NCBI GenBank assembly: GCA_031289515.1
Contig: JAITPH010000039.1
Location: 1 to 10,481 of the forward strand
Direction of reading: 5' to 3'
DNA from: Tannerella sp.
GTDB taxonomy: Bacteria > Bacteroidota > Bacteroidia > Bacteroidales > Tannerellaceae
Length of the DNA: 10,481 nucleotides
Below the pieces are notes generated by a model. That model saw only the letters and a list, made by a program, of their open reading frames with translations, searched no databases and was not told where the DNA came from. Positions 1-7,144 of this stretch are shown one piece after another (within the stretch, counting starts at the first letter, position 1; every line of letters begins with the position of its first letter). A program made the translations under genes and the position numbers.

Positions 1-342
1 CGCCGCGAAGACATCCTGAAAATCCCCGAACTAAAACTGCTTTCGGAAAGCGAAAAAGCAGGCGTATACATGATTATGGCGCGCGGAGGTCGGGAAATTT
101 TTATCACCGGTCATTCCGAATACTCGCCCGGTACGCTTAACGACGAATATGTTCGCGATTTGAAGAAAGGATTGCCCATTACCGTTCCCGAAAATTATTA
201 TAAAGACGACGATCCGTCAAAACCGCCGTTAGTAAGGTGGCGTGGACATGCTAACCTGCTTTTTAACAACTGGTTGAATTATTACGTATATCAGGAAACG
301 CCGTTCCGGAGAGAAGACATCATGAATCTTGGCGATTTATGA
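1..342 (+). CDS. metA: Homoserine O-acyltransferase MetA, C-terminal part (5' end outside window)
   Basis: The reading frame is open from base 1 and ends in TGA at 340-342, giving the last 113 residues of a protein whose start lies upstream. MetA acylates homoserine with succinyl-CoA or acetyl-CoA, the first committed step of methionine synthesis in the cytoplasm. Recognition rests on the GHSEYS segment, which carries the His and Glu of the MetA catalytic triad (GHPEYD in E. coli), and on the later WRGHANLLFNNWLNYYVYQ block, which closely matches the family's C-terminus. The catalytic Cys and the residue that decides between succinyl and acetyl donors lie upstream, so donor specificity cannot be judged here. 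The stop overlaps the start of the next gene in an ATGA junction, suggesting translational coupling. No sign of damage is visible in this part. Confidence 0.95.
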   Translation, partial: RREDILKIPELKLLSESEKAGVYMIMARGGREIFITGHSEYSPGTLNDEYVRDLKKGLPITVPENYYKDDDPSKPPLVRWRGHANLLFNNWLNYYVYQETPFRREDIMNLGDL

Positions 343-2246
343 TTTTAGCGCGTCCAATCGAATTGCTTGCTCCGGCAAAAGACCTTAATTGCGGCATGGA
401 AGCTGTTCGCCACGGTGCCGACGCCGTTTATATCGGAGCGCCGAAGTTCGGCGCACGCAAAGCCGCCGGTAATTCCATCGACGATATACGCGCCCTTTGC
501 GATTTTGCGCATATATATAATGTTCGCGTGCGCGTAGCTCTCAATACTATACTTTCGGATGACGAACTTCCTGAAGCAGAGCGATTAATTCGCTGTTTAT
601 ACGATGCCGGAGCAGACGCCGTTATTATTCAGGACATGGGCATATTGCGTCTCGACCTGCCGCCTGTGCCGCTTCATGCAAGCACGCAGACGGATAACTG
701 CACGCCGGAAAAAGTCAGATTCCTCCATGATGCGGGTTTTGCACAAATCATCCTTGCGCGCGAGTTATCGCTCGACGAGATGGCGACGATAGCCGAATAC
801 ACGCCCGACGCAACGCTCGAAGCATTCATACACGGCGCATTATGCGTCAGTTACAGCGGTCGGTGTTACCTTAGCGAGGCGCTCAACGGACGGAGCGCAA
901 ACCGCGGCGAGTGCGCCCAATGCTGCCGCCTGCCGTATTCTCTGGTCGACGCCGACGAAAAAAGCATCGTCGAAAACAAACATCTGCTTTCGCTCAAAGA
1001 CCTGAATCGCGCGGACGACCTCGAAGCAATGATGCAGGCGGGCATTTCATCGTTCAAGATCGAAGGGCGGCTGAAAGACGTCTCTTATGTGAAAAATATT
1101 ACGGCATATTACCGGAAGCGATTGGATGGTATATTTGCGAAGAATCCGTTATTTTATCGCAGTTCGGCAGGTCATTCCTCTTTTACATTCGAGCCGCAGC
1201 CGGAAAAGAGTTTTAACCGTAGCTTCACTTCATATTTTCTGCACGGACGCAATGCTGAAATCACCTCTTTCGACACACCCAAATCTATAGGCGAATATAT
1301 CGGCGTCGCCAAGGAAGTAAAAGGAAATTCGTTTACCATAGCCGGATTCAAGCCTGTACACAACGGCGACGGACTGGTATACTTCAATATGAAAGGCATT
1401 TTAGACGGCATGAGGGTAAACCGCGCCGAGGCAAACCGAATCTTTCCGCATAAAATGCCTGATATAAAGCCTAAAATGCAATTATACAGGAATTATGATC
1501 AGGTTTTTGAAACGATTCTGGAGCGGCCGTCGGCTGAACGCAAGATTGACGCGACGGTAGAGTGGGGCGATTATCCCGATGGATTCGTTCTTACAATGAC
1601 GGACGAATCGGATGCGCGCGTTACCATCGTACGTCCGTTCGACAAAGAAACGGCGCGTAAACCTCAAAACGAAAATATAAGAACGCAACTCGGAAAACTC
1701 GGAAATACGCCTTTTGAAGCAAAGGAAATACTTATATCGACATCGGAAAATTTCTTTGTGCCTTCGTCCTTGCTCAATGAGATGCGTCGCGATGCCGTCG
1801 ACAAACTAATCTCCGTCCGCCGGATGCGCTATTCCCGCCGATATGCGAAAAAATCGGTCTATGACAATAAGGCGGAATATCCGGCCAAATCGCTCGATTA
1901 TACCGCGAATGTCTTCAATCGCAATGCTGAAGAATTTTACCGGCTTCATGGAGTTGAGACTTTCGAGAAAGACAGGGAAACTTCCGTCATTGCGAGCTTG
2001 CGAAGCAATCCACTGACTATAAATGATCTGGATTGCTTCGTACCTCGCAATGACGGAAATAGAAGCAATTCCGGAAAAGCCCTGATGTACACGAAGCATT
2101 GCATCCGTTACAGTATGGGATGGTGTCCTGTTCATCACAAGACAAAATCCCCTTACAAAGAGCCTTTTTTCCTGATACATAACAATAATCGGCTGCGTCT
2201 GTCGTTTGATTGTAATAAATGCCTTATGCTTGTATATAATTCGTAA
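339..2246 (+). CDS. rlhA: U32-family protein, RlhA-like (probable 23S rRNA C2501 hydroxylation factor)
   Basis: This 635-residue protein belongs to the U32 'peptidase' family. The family signature EAFIHGALCVSYSGRCYLS is at residues 161-179, followed by an N-R-G-x-C-x-Q-x-C-R-type motif. Cys169, Cys176, Cys192 and Cys196 resemble the clusters that bind [4Fe-4S] in relatives such as UbiU/UbiV. The segment near residues 290-310 (KSFNRSFTSYFLHGR) and the length fit E. coli RlhA (about 650 residues), needed for hydroxylation of 23S rRNA C2501; a TrhP-like tRNA role is less likely at this length. A second Cys set, C588, C596, C625 and C628, lies at the C-terminus. The ATG overlaps the metA stop by 4 bp. 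Residues about 548-574 come from an inserted palindromic repeat; the frame then returns to normal family sequence (LMYTKHCIRYSMGWCP), so the gene is probably still functional. The substrate is inferred, not shown. Confidence 0.85.
   Translation: MILARPIELLAPAKDLNCGMEAVRHGADAVYIGAPKFGARKAAGNSIDDIRALCDFAHIYNVRVRVALNTILSDDELPEAERLIRCLYDAGADAVIIQDMGILRLDLPPVPLHASTQTDNCTPEKVRFLHDAGFAQIILARELSLDEMATIAEYTPDATLEAFIHGALCVSYSGRCYLSEALNGRSANRGECAQCCRLPYSLVDADEKSIVENKHLLSLKDLNRADDLEAMMQAGISSFKIEGRLKDVSYVKNITAYYRKRLDGIFAKNPLFYRSSAGHSSFTFEPQPEKSFNRSFTSYFLHGRNAEITSFDTPKSIGEYIGVAKEVKGNSFTIAGFKPVHNGDGLVYFNMKGILDGMRVNRAEANRIFPHKMPDIKPKMQLYRNYDQVFETILERPSAERKIDATVEWGDYPDGFVLTMTDESDARVTIVRPFDKETARKPQNENIRTQLGKLGNTPFEAKEILISTSENFFVPSSLLNEMRRDAVDKLISVRRMRYSRRYAKKSVYDNKAEYPAKSLDYTANVFNRNAEEFYRLHGVETFEKDRETSVIASLRSNPLTINDLDCFVPRNDGNRSNSGKALMYTKHCIRYSMGWCPVHHKTKSPYKEPFFLIHNNNRLRLSFDCNKCLMLVYNS
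1982..2058. repeat. Imperfect palindromic repeat inserted in frame within the U32 gene
   Basis: The left arm 1982-2012 and right arm 2029-2058 are inverted copies. An outer 15-bp stem (1982-1996 with 2044-2058, TTCCGTCATTGCGAG) and an inner 11-bp stem (2002-2012 with 2029-2039, GAAGCAATCCA) are both perfect. They are separated by an asymmetric 5/4-nt internal loop, and the apical loop is 16 nt (2013-2028). The core words CGTCATTGCGAG and GAAGCAATCC are, from memory, hallmarks of dispersed palindromes seen in many bacterial genomes. No second copy occurs in this window. Only the frame used by the gene is open: the other two forward frames meet stops at 2014 and 2020 and at 2024 and 2051. A GGAAA lies on both sides (1976-1980 and 2055-2059), but the right copy overlaps the stem, so a target duplication is uncertain. 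Confidence 0.88.
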
Positions 2247-2255
2247 TAAAAATCG

Positions 2256-2263
2256 TAAATTTG
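2256..2263 (+). promoter_or_regulatory. Bacteroidota-type -7 promoter element before the lipoprotein gene
   Basis: TAAATTTG matches the TAnnTTTG consensus exactly and is followed by C. It lies 22 nt before the lipoprotein ATG, implying a very short leader. There is no TTTG at the ideal -33 spacing; only a weak CTTG at 2229-2232 is present. It may drive the lipoprotein-pcrA-nspC run. Confidence 0.6.
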
Positions 2264-2285
2264 CACTCGAAAAAATTATGTCAAT

Positions 2286-2675
2286 ATGAAAAATTCATAT
2301 CTTATTTTCTTCATTATCATGCTTCTATCTTCATGTCAAGGCTTTTTTGACCCGAAAATTGAAGGCAAATGGCAATTGAAGACGGTTGAAAAGGACGGCA
2401 CGACAACGGCTGTCGATACGGTATGGTATAATTTTCAGTCCGAATCGGTTTTTGCGCTTCAATTCTACATCCCGCAACAGGATACTTTCATAATACTTTA
2501 CGGTATGCGAACTCAGACCGACGACGTCATGTCTGTCATTCTGAATAATGAAGCATACTTTGATCACATAGACTGGACGCAGCGAACACGCTCGTTCACG
2601 GTTACCGACGTCACAAATAAACGCCTTGCTCTACGAAGCGAAGAAGGCTACAATTATATATTCGGAAGATTTTAA
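2286..2675 (+). CDS. Small lipoprotein, possibly lipocalin-like
   Basis: This 129-residue protein opens with a short type II signal peptide: MKNS, a hydrophobic stretch, then the lipobox LSSC with the acylated Cys at residue 17. Mature length is therefore about 113 residues. Just after the Cys comes IEGKWQLKTVEKDG, whose G-x-W (G27-W29) and following strand pattern resemble the first strand of lipocalin-like domains common in Bacteroidota lipoproteins. The rest alternates polar and hydrophobic residues as expected for beta strands. There is no clear acidic surface-export signal right after the Cys, so a periplasm-facing location is my guess. The gene sits 39 nt after the U32 gene behind its own promoter-like motif and 15 nt before the helicase gene. 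The specific function is unknown and the lipocalin assignment is tentative. Confidence 0.8.
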   Translation: MKNSYLIFFIIMLLSSCQGFFDPKIEGKWQLKTVEKDGTTTAVDTVWYNFQSESVFALQFYIPQQDTFIILYGMRTQTDDVMSVILNNEAYFDHIDWTQRTRSFTVTDVTNKRLALRSEEGYNYIFGRF

Positions 2676-2690
2676 AGAAAGAATCAGCGC

Positions 2691-4979
2691 GTGAACGATT
2701 ATTTGAATCAACTAAATGACAGTCAGCGGGAAGCCGTGCTGTATGAAGACGGGCCGACGCTCGTAGTGGCAGGCGCAGGCTCCGGCAAGACGCGCGTTTT
2801 GACATACAAGATTGCCCACTTGCTCAATAGCGGCTATCAGCCTCATACGATACTTGCGCTGACATTTACCAACAAGGCGGCTCGCGAAATGAAGCAGCGC
2901 ATAGCTTCGGTGACGGACGAATATGTAACGCGCTATCTCTGGATGGGAACTTTTCATTCGATTTTCAGCCGCATACTTCGCCGCGAAGCCGAACATACGG
3001 ACTATGCTCCGGATTTCACCATATACGACGCGGCAGATTCAAAAAATCTTGTCAAGGCAATAATAAAGGAACTTCAGCTGGACGACAAAACCTATCGTCC
3101 GGGCATGATACAGAGCCGCATCTCGAACGCCAAGAACTCTTTGATGACGTGGAACGCATACAGGAATAATGAAAATATTCGGAAATACGACGGAAAAAGC
3201 AACGTGCCTGAAACTTACGAGATATACAAACGGTATCAGAATCGCTGTCTGAATGCGGGCGCTATGGATTTCGACGAGATATTGCTTCAGACGAATATCC
3301 TCTTTCGCGACCATTCCGACGTATTGGCAAAGTATCAGGAACAATTCCGGTACGTGCTTGTCGATGAATATCAGGACACGAATTTTGCCCAGCATCTCAT
3401 CGTAAAGCGTCTTTGCGAGAAGCGTCAGCGCATCTTTGTCGTAGGCGACGACGCTCAAAGCATCTATTCGTTTCGCGGTGCAAATATTGACAACATGCTG
3501 CGTTTTCAGGAAAATTACTCCGATTGCAAGATTTTCAAACTCGAACGCAACTACCGCTCGACGCAAAACATTGTAGACGCGGCAAACAGCCTGATAAAAA
3601 ACAATACTGAACAGATACGGAAGACGGTATACTCCGAGAACGATAAGGGCAGTAAAATCAAGGTATTACAGTCATATTCCGACTATGAGGAAGCATATAT
3701 TGTTTCGTCTCTGATAAAGGATATGATGCTGAGCAACGATTATTCTTACGAAGATTTTGCCGTTCTATACCGCACAAACGCCCAGTCGCGCATACTGGAG
3801 GAGATAATGCGAAAAAACGCGATACCGTACAATGTCTACGGCTCGCAGTCGTTTTATCAGCGCAAAGAGATAAAAGACATAATAGCATATATGCGCCTGA
3901 TTGTCAATCCGAACGATGAAGAATCGGTTAAACGCATAATTAATTATCCTGTACGCGGAATCGGCGATACTACCGTCGATAAATTCGTTAGCGCCGCAGT
4001 CACGGCAAATGTCAGTCTGTGGAGCGTCATTTTGTCGCCCGAACAGTATTCTGTTCCGATAAATAAGGGAACAGAATTAAAGATTCTGAAATTCACGGCT
4101 ATGATGGAAGATTTTCAGGAGCAAAACAAAATAATGTCGGTTGCGGAATTAGCCATGTATGTGATGAAAAACAGCGGTCTGGCAAACATTCTCAACGACG
4201 ATATTTCGGTAGAAGGCACAAGCCGGCTGGATAACGTAAAGGAACTGATCAAGGCGATGAGCGATTTTGTAAATGTCAGGCAGGCAGAAGGCTCGGAGAA
4301 CATCTCGCTGACGGATTTTCTGATAGAAGTATCGCTGATGACCGATCAGGATAACAATAAAGATGAAAATACCGATAAGATAACGATGATGACCGTCCAT
4401 GCAGCCAAAGGGCTTGAATTTAAGAACGTTATCATCGTAGGCATGGAAAACGGCCTGTTCCCTTCACAAATGTCGATAGAGAATCCGCGCGCTGTTGAAG
4501 AAGAACGCCGTCTGTTTTACGTTGCCATAACGCGGGCAAAAGAAAACTGCATCATCACATATTCGAAAAATCGCTTTCGTAACGGTCAGACCAACCGCTC
4601 TACGCCAAGTTCATTCCTTTGCGATATAGAAGAAAAATATCTGAATTTCGCGGAGACCGTCGAGTTGCCGACGCGAAAGGCGGAATATCCGGAGAGAAAC
4701 GCATCAATCGCCGCCGCACGAAGACAGCCGTCCATTCCGTTTACGCAGCCATCGGACAATAAGAATTTGAAAAAGATTGACGCCGATACGAATCCACCGG
4801 AAAAGCCAACGTCGGCGTTCGGGCTGAAAGCAGGCGACAAAGTAGAGCACTATATCTTCGGCAGAGGAGAAATACTTGAATTGGAAGGAACAGGCGACAA
4901 TGCAAAAGCAACGGTTTTGTTCGATAATTCCGGACAGAAAAATCTATTACTCAAATTCGCAAAACTGAAAGTGATATGA
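2691..4979 (+). CDS. pcrA: ATP-dependent 3'-5' DNA helicase, PcrA/UvrD type
   Basis: This is a complete 762-residue superfamily 1A helicase. Motifs in order: Q-motif region LNDSQREAV (8-16); Walker A GAGSGKT (28-34); Walker B DEYQD (225-229); motif III GDDAQSIYSFRGA (252-264); motif IV LERNYRST (284-291); motif V TVHAAKGLEF (568-577); motif VI VAITRAK (611-617). A C-terminal Tudor-like segment begins near residue 711 (GLKAGDKVEHYIFGRGEI), as in PcrA, where it contacts RNA polymerase. Such helicases act in nucleotide excision repair, removal of RecA or RNA polymerase obstacles and plasmid replication. The start is GTG, chosen because NDYLNQLNDSQREAV matches the conserved N-terminus with the Q motif at the usual distance and there is no suitable ATG upstream. 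It lies 15 nt after the lipoprotein gene and its TGA overlaps the next start (ATGA). Confidence 0.95.
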   Translation: MNDYLNQLNDSQREAVLYEDGPTLVVAGAGSGKTRVLTYKIAHLLNSGYQPHTILALTFTNKAAREMKQRIASVTDEYVTRYLWMGTFHSIFSRILRREAEHTDYAPDFTIYDAADSKNLVKAIIKELQLDDKTYRPGMIQSRISNAKNSLMTWNAYRNNENIRKYDGKSNVPETYEIYKRYQNRCLNAGAMDFDEILLQTNILFRDHSDVLAKYQEQFRYVLVDEYQDTNFAQHLIVKRLCEKRQRIFVVGDDAQSIYSFRGANIDNMLRFQENYSDCKIFKLERNYRSTQNIVDAANSLIKNNTEQIRKTVYSENDKGSKIKVLQSYSDYEEAYIVSSLIKDMMLSNDYSYEDFAVLYRTNAQSRILEEIMRKNAIPYNVYGSQSFYQRKEIKDIIAYMRLIVNPNDEESVKRIINYPVRGIGDTTVDKFVSAAVTANVSLWSVILSPEQYSVPINKGTELKILKFTAMMEDFQEQNKIMSVAELAMYVMKNSGLANILNDDISVEGTSRLDNVKELIKAMSDFVNVRQAEGSENISLTDFLIEVSLMTDQDNNKDENTDKITMMTVHAAKGLEFKNVIIVGMENGLFPSQMSIENPRAVEEERRLFYVAITRAKENCIITYSKNRFRNGQTNRSTPSSFLCDIEEKYLNFAETVELPTRKAEYPERNASIAAARRQPSIPFTQPSDNKNLKKIDADTNPPEKPTSAFGLKAGDKVEHYIFGRGEILELEGTGDNAKATVLFDNSGQKNLLLKFAKLKVI

Positions 4980-6106
4980 TTGACAATAACATTCCTTCGC
5001 CCTGTTATGTAATAGAAGAATCGCCGCTACGCCGTAATCTTGCATTAATAAAAAGCGTCGCGGAAAGTGCGGAGATAGAGATAATACTTGCGTTCAAGGC
5101 ATTTGCCTTATGGAAGACGTTTCCCCTGTTCAGGGAATACGGTTTTCGCTCGACGGCAAGCTCCGTCAACGAAGCGCGGCTCGCCTTGGAAGAGATGGGA
5201 AGCCTTGCTCATACGTATTCTCCGGCTTATACGGAAGAGAACTTTCCTGTATTCATGCGGTACAGCAGCCATATCACGTTCAATTCGCTTTCGCAGTTCG
5301 ACAGGTTTTATCCGTCGGTGCGGTCTGCCGGAAATAATATCTCGTGCGGCTTGCGTATAAACCCCGAATATTCTGTTGTAGCAACGGATTTGTATAATCC
5401 CTGCTCGCCCGGCTCGCGCATGGGAATAGTCGAATCGCTGCTCGGCGACAGCTTGCCCGACGGCGTCGAAGGTTTGCATTTTCATACGCTATGCGAATCT
5501 TCGTCATACGATTTGGAGAAAACGCTGGCGGTTGTCGAGCAGCGCTTCGGCAGGTTTCTTCGACAAATAAAATGGCTGAACATGGGAGGCGGTCATCTTA
5601 TGACAAACAAAGGCTATGATACGGAGCATCTTATAACATTGCTGAAGTCATTCAAAGCAAAATATCCAAGCCTTAAAGTTTTACTTGAACCGGGCAGCGC
5701 TTTTACTTGGCAAACCGGATACCTGCTGACAACGGTCGTAGACATAGTCGAAAACAGAGGCGTCAGAACGGCTATCATCGACGCCTCGTTTTCGTGCCAT
5801 TTGCCCGATTGCCTTGAGATGCCCTACAAACCTGTAATTCGCGGAGCCAAATCAAATAAAGAAAACGTATACCGGATAGGCGGATGTAGCTGTCTGAGCG
5901 GCGATTTCATGGGCGATTGGTCGTTTGAACGCCCTTTGCGGATCGGAGATAAAATAATTTTCGAAGACATGATTCATTACACGACGGTCAAGACGACGAT
6001 GTTCAACGGCATACCGCATCCTTCGATAGCGTTCATAAGCGAAGACGGCGCCCTTGAAATCCTTCGTACATATACTTATGAAGACTATAAAAATCGGATG
6101 GATTAA
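4976..6106 (+). CDS. nspC: Carboxynorspermidine/carboxyspermidine decarboxylase
   Basis: This 376-residue PLP enzyme of the alanine racemase/ornithine decarboxylase fold decarboxylates carboxyspermidine (or carboxynorspermidine) to the polyamine in the cytoplasm. The PLP lysine is in AFKAFA (Lys41); HFHTLCES, the phosphate-binding MGGGH and EPGSA follow in the family order. Near the C-terminus GGCSCLSGD carries the active-site Cys, probably Cys306, at the place of GPTC in ornithine decarboxylases; CLSGD rather than CDGLD is typical of NspC. In Bacteroidota this route usually makes spermidine with carboxyspermidine dehydrogenase, which is not in the window. The start codon overlaps the pcrA stop by 4 bp and no promoter motif is visible in front, so expression is probably coupled to the helicase. 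Length is normal for the family. Confidence 0.93.
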   Translation: MIDNNIPSPCYVIEESPLRRNLALIKSVAESAEIEIILAFKAFALWKTFPLFREYGFRSTASSVNEARLALEEMGSLAHTYSPAYTEENFPVFMRYSSHITFNSLSQFDRFYPSVRSAGNNISCGLRINPEYSVVATDLYNPCSPGSRMGIVESLLGDSLPDGVEGLHFHTLCESSSYDLEKTLAVVEQRFGRFLRQIKWLNMGGGHLMTNKGYDTEHLITLLKSFKAKYPSLKVLLEPGSAFTWQTGYLLTTVVDIVENRGVRTAIIDASFSCHLPDCLEMPYKPVIRGAKSNKENVYRIGGCSCLSGDFMGDWSFERPLRIGDKIIFEDMIHYTTVKTTMFNGIPHPSIAFISEDGALEILRTYTYEDYKNRMD

Positions 6107-6114
6107 AAAATCGA

Positions 6115-6146
6115 TTTGAAAATTCAAAGAAAAAGTATTACCTTTG
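6115..6146 (+). promoter_or_regulatory. Bacteroidota-type promoter for ftsY-rimO
   Basis: A -33 box TTTG (6115-6118) and a -7 box TACCTTTG (6139-6146, exact match to TAnnTTTG) are separated by 20 bp, the spacing expected for the main sigma factor of this phylum. The ATG of ftsY follows 26 nt after the -7 box. The gap 6107-6172 holds no convincing terminator for nspC. Confidence 0.8.
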
Positions 6147-6172
6147 TGGGGTTATATGCAAAAGAAATATAG

Positions 6173-7126
6173 ATGGGAATATTCGGATTTTTCAGCAGAG
6201 AGAAAAAGGAAACGTTAGACAAAGGGCTTTCAAAGACGAAAGAAAGCGTTTTTTCAAAGATTACTCACGCAATTGTCGGAAAGAGCAAGGTAGACGACGA
6301 TGTGCTTGACAATCTGGAAGATGTACTTATATCGTCGGACGTAGGCGTCGAAACGACGCTAAAAATAATCAAGCGCATCGAGAAACGCGCCGCATCGGAC
6401 AAATATGTCACGACCGACGAACTTGCAAAATTGCTTCGCGAGGAGATAGCCGCCCTGTTGATGGAAAACAATTCGCAGGACGCGGAAAGTTTCGCTTTGC
6501 CCGGCAACGCCAAGCCATACGTCATAATGGTTGTAGGCGTCAATGGAGTAGGCAAGACTACCACTATCGGCAAGATGGCTTATCAGTTCAAGAAGAATGG
6601 CTTGAGCGTCTATCTTGGCGCCGCCGATACGTTTCGCGCCGCCGCCGTCGAGCAGTTGGTAATCTGGGGCGAAAGGGTAGGAGTGCCGGTCATAAGGCAG
6701 AAAATGGGAGCCGACCCGGCGTCTGTAGCCTTCGATACGCTGAGTTCGGCAAAAGCCAATAACGCCGACGTGGTTATTATCGACACCGCTGGCAGGCTTC
6801 ATAACAAGATAAACCTCATGAACGAGCTGACAAAAATCAAGAACGTAATGAAAAAAATCATCCCCGAAGCTCCGCACGAGATGTTGCTCATCCTCGACGG
6901 CTCGACAGGGCAGAACGCTTTTGAACAGGCAAAACAATTTACCGCCGCAACCGAAGTCAACGCTCTGGCTATCACCAAATTGGACGGAACGGCCAAAGGC
7001 GGTGTCGTAATCGGCATCTCCGACCAGTTTCATATCCCGGTCAAATACATAGGTCTGGGCGAAGGTCTGGAAGATATACAGGTGTTCAGACGCATGGAGT
7101 TTGTCAATTCTTTGTTCGGCAATTGA
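6173..7126 (+). CDS. ftsY: Signal recognition particle receptor FtsY
   Basis: This 317-residue SRP GTPase receives ribosome-SRP complexes at the cytoplasmic membrane for co-translational insertion of membrane proteins. An amphipathic N-terminal stretch (MGIFGFFSREKKETLDKGL) serves as membrane-targeting helix. The helical N domain covers roughly residues 20-100 and the GTPase G domain about 115-317: P-loop GVNGVGKT (122-129), DTFRAAA insertion-box motif, DTAGR (204-208), TKLDGTAKGG (TKLD at 268-271) and the closing GLGEGLEDI. It is a short FtsY without the long acidic A domain of E. coli, as is common in this phylum. FtsY rather than Ffh is clear because the Met-rich M domain is missing. An ATG at 6156 is out of frame. 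It has its own promoter, and rimO follows after 18 nt. Confidence 0.97.
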   Translation: MGIFGFFSREKKETLDKGLSKTKESVFSKITHAIVGKSKVDDDVLDNLEDVLISSDVGVETTLKIIKRIEKRAASDKYVTTDELAKLLREEIAALLMENNSQDAESFALPGNAKPYVIMVVGVNGVGKTTTIGKMAYQFKKNGLSVYLGAADTFRAAAVEQLVIWGERVGVPVIRQKMGADPASVAFDTLSSAKANNADVVIIDTAGRLHNKINLMNELTKIKNVMKKIIPEAPHEMLLILDGSTGQNAFEQAKQFTAATEVNALAITKLDGTAKGGVVIGISDQFHIPVKYIGLGEGLEDIQVFRRMEFVNSLFGN

Positions 7127-7144
7127 ACGCGCATTGTTCTTCGG

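Noticed and set aside
1130..1137. TATATTTG inside the U32 gene, matching the -7 promoter consensus
   Set aside because: No TTTG at the -33 position and no gene start close downstream; a chance match is likely in AT-rich coding sequence.
1806..2180. Open frame on the - strand over the palindrome, containing VIARYEAIQ and WIASQARND
   Set aside because: These words arise from translating the palindromic repeat itself and are, from memory, common in spurious gene calls; the + strand U32 gene explains the region.
2278..2289. Three-codon frame ATG-TCA-ATA-TGA overlapping the lipoprotein start
   Set aside because: Too short to judge; no evidence for a regulatory leader, although the overlap could in principle affect initiation.
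3039..3566. Open frame on the - strand inside pcrA (175 codons)
   Set aside because: It is antisense to the conserved helicase motifs II and III and has no family features.
6108..6117. Palindrome AAATCGATTT behind nspC as a possible operator or terminator
   Set aside because: Only 10 bp without a loop or following T run, and it overlaps the -33 box; not enough for either role.
6156..6218. 20-codon frame beginning 17 nt before ftsY in another frame
   Set aside because: No conserved features, and the ftsY start at 6173 fits both the family N-terminus and the promoter; likely chance.
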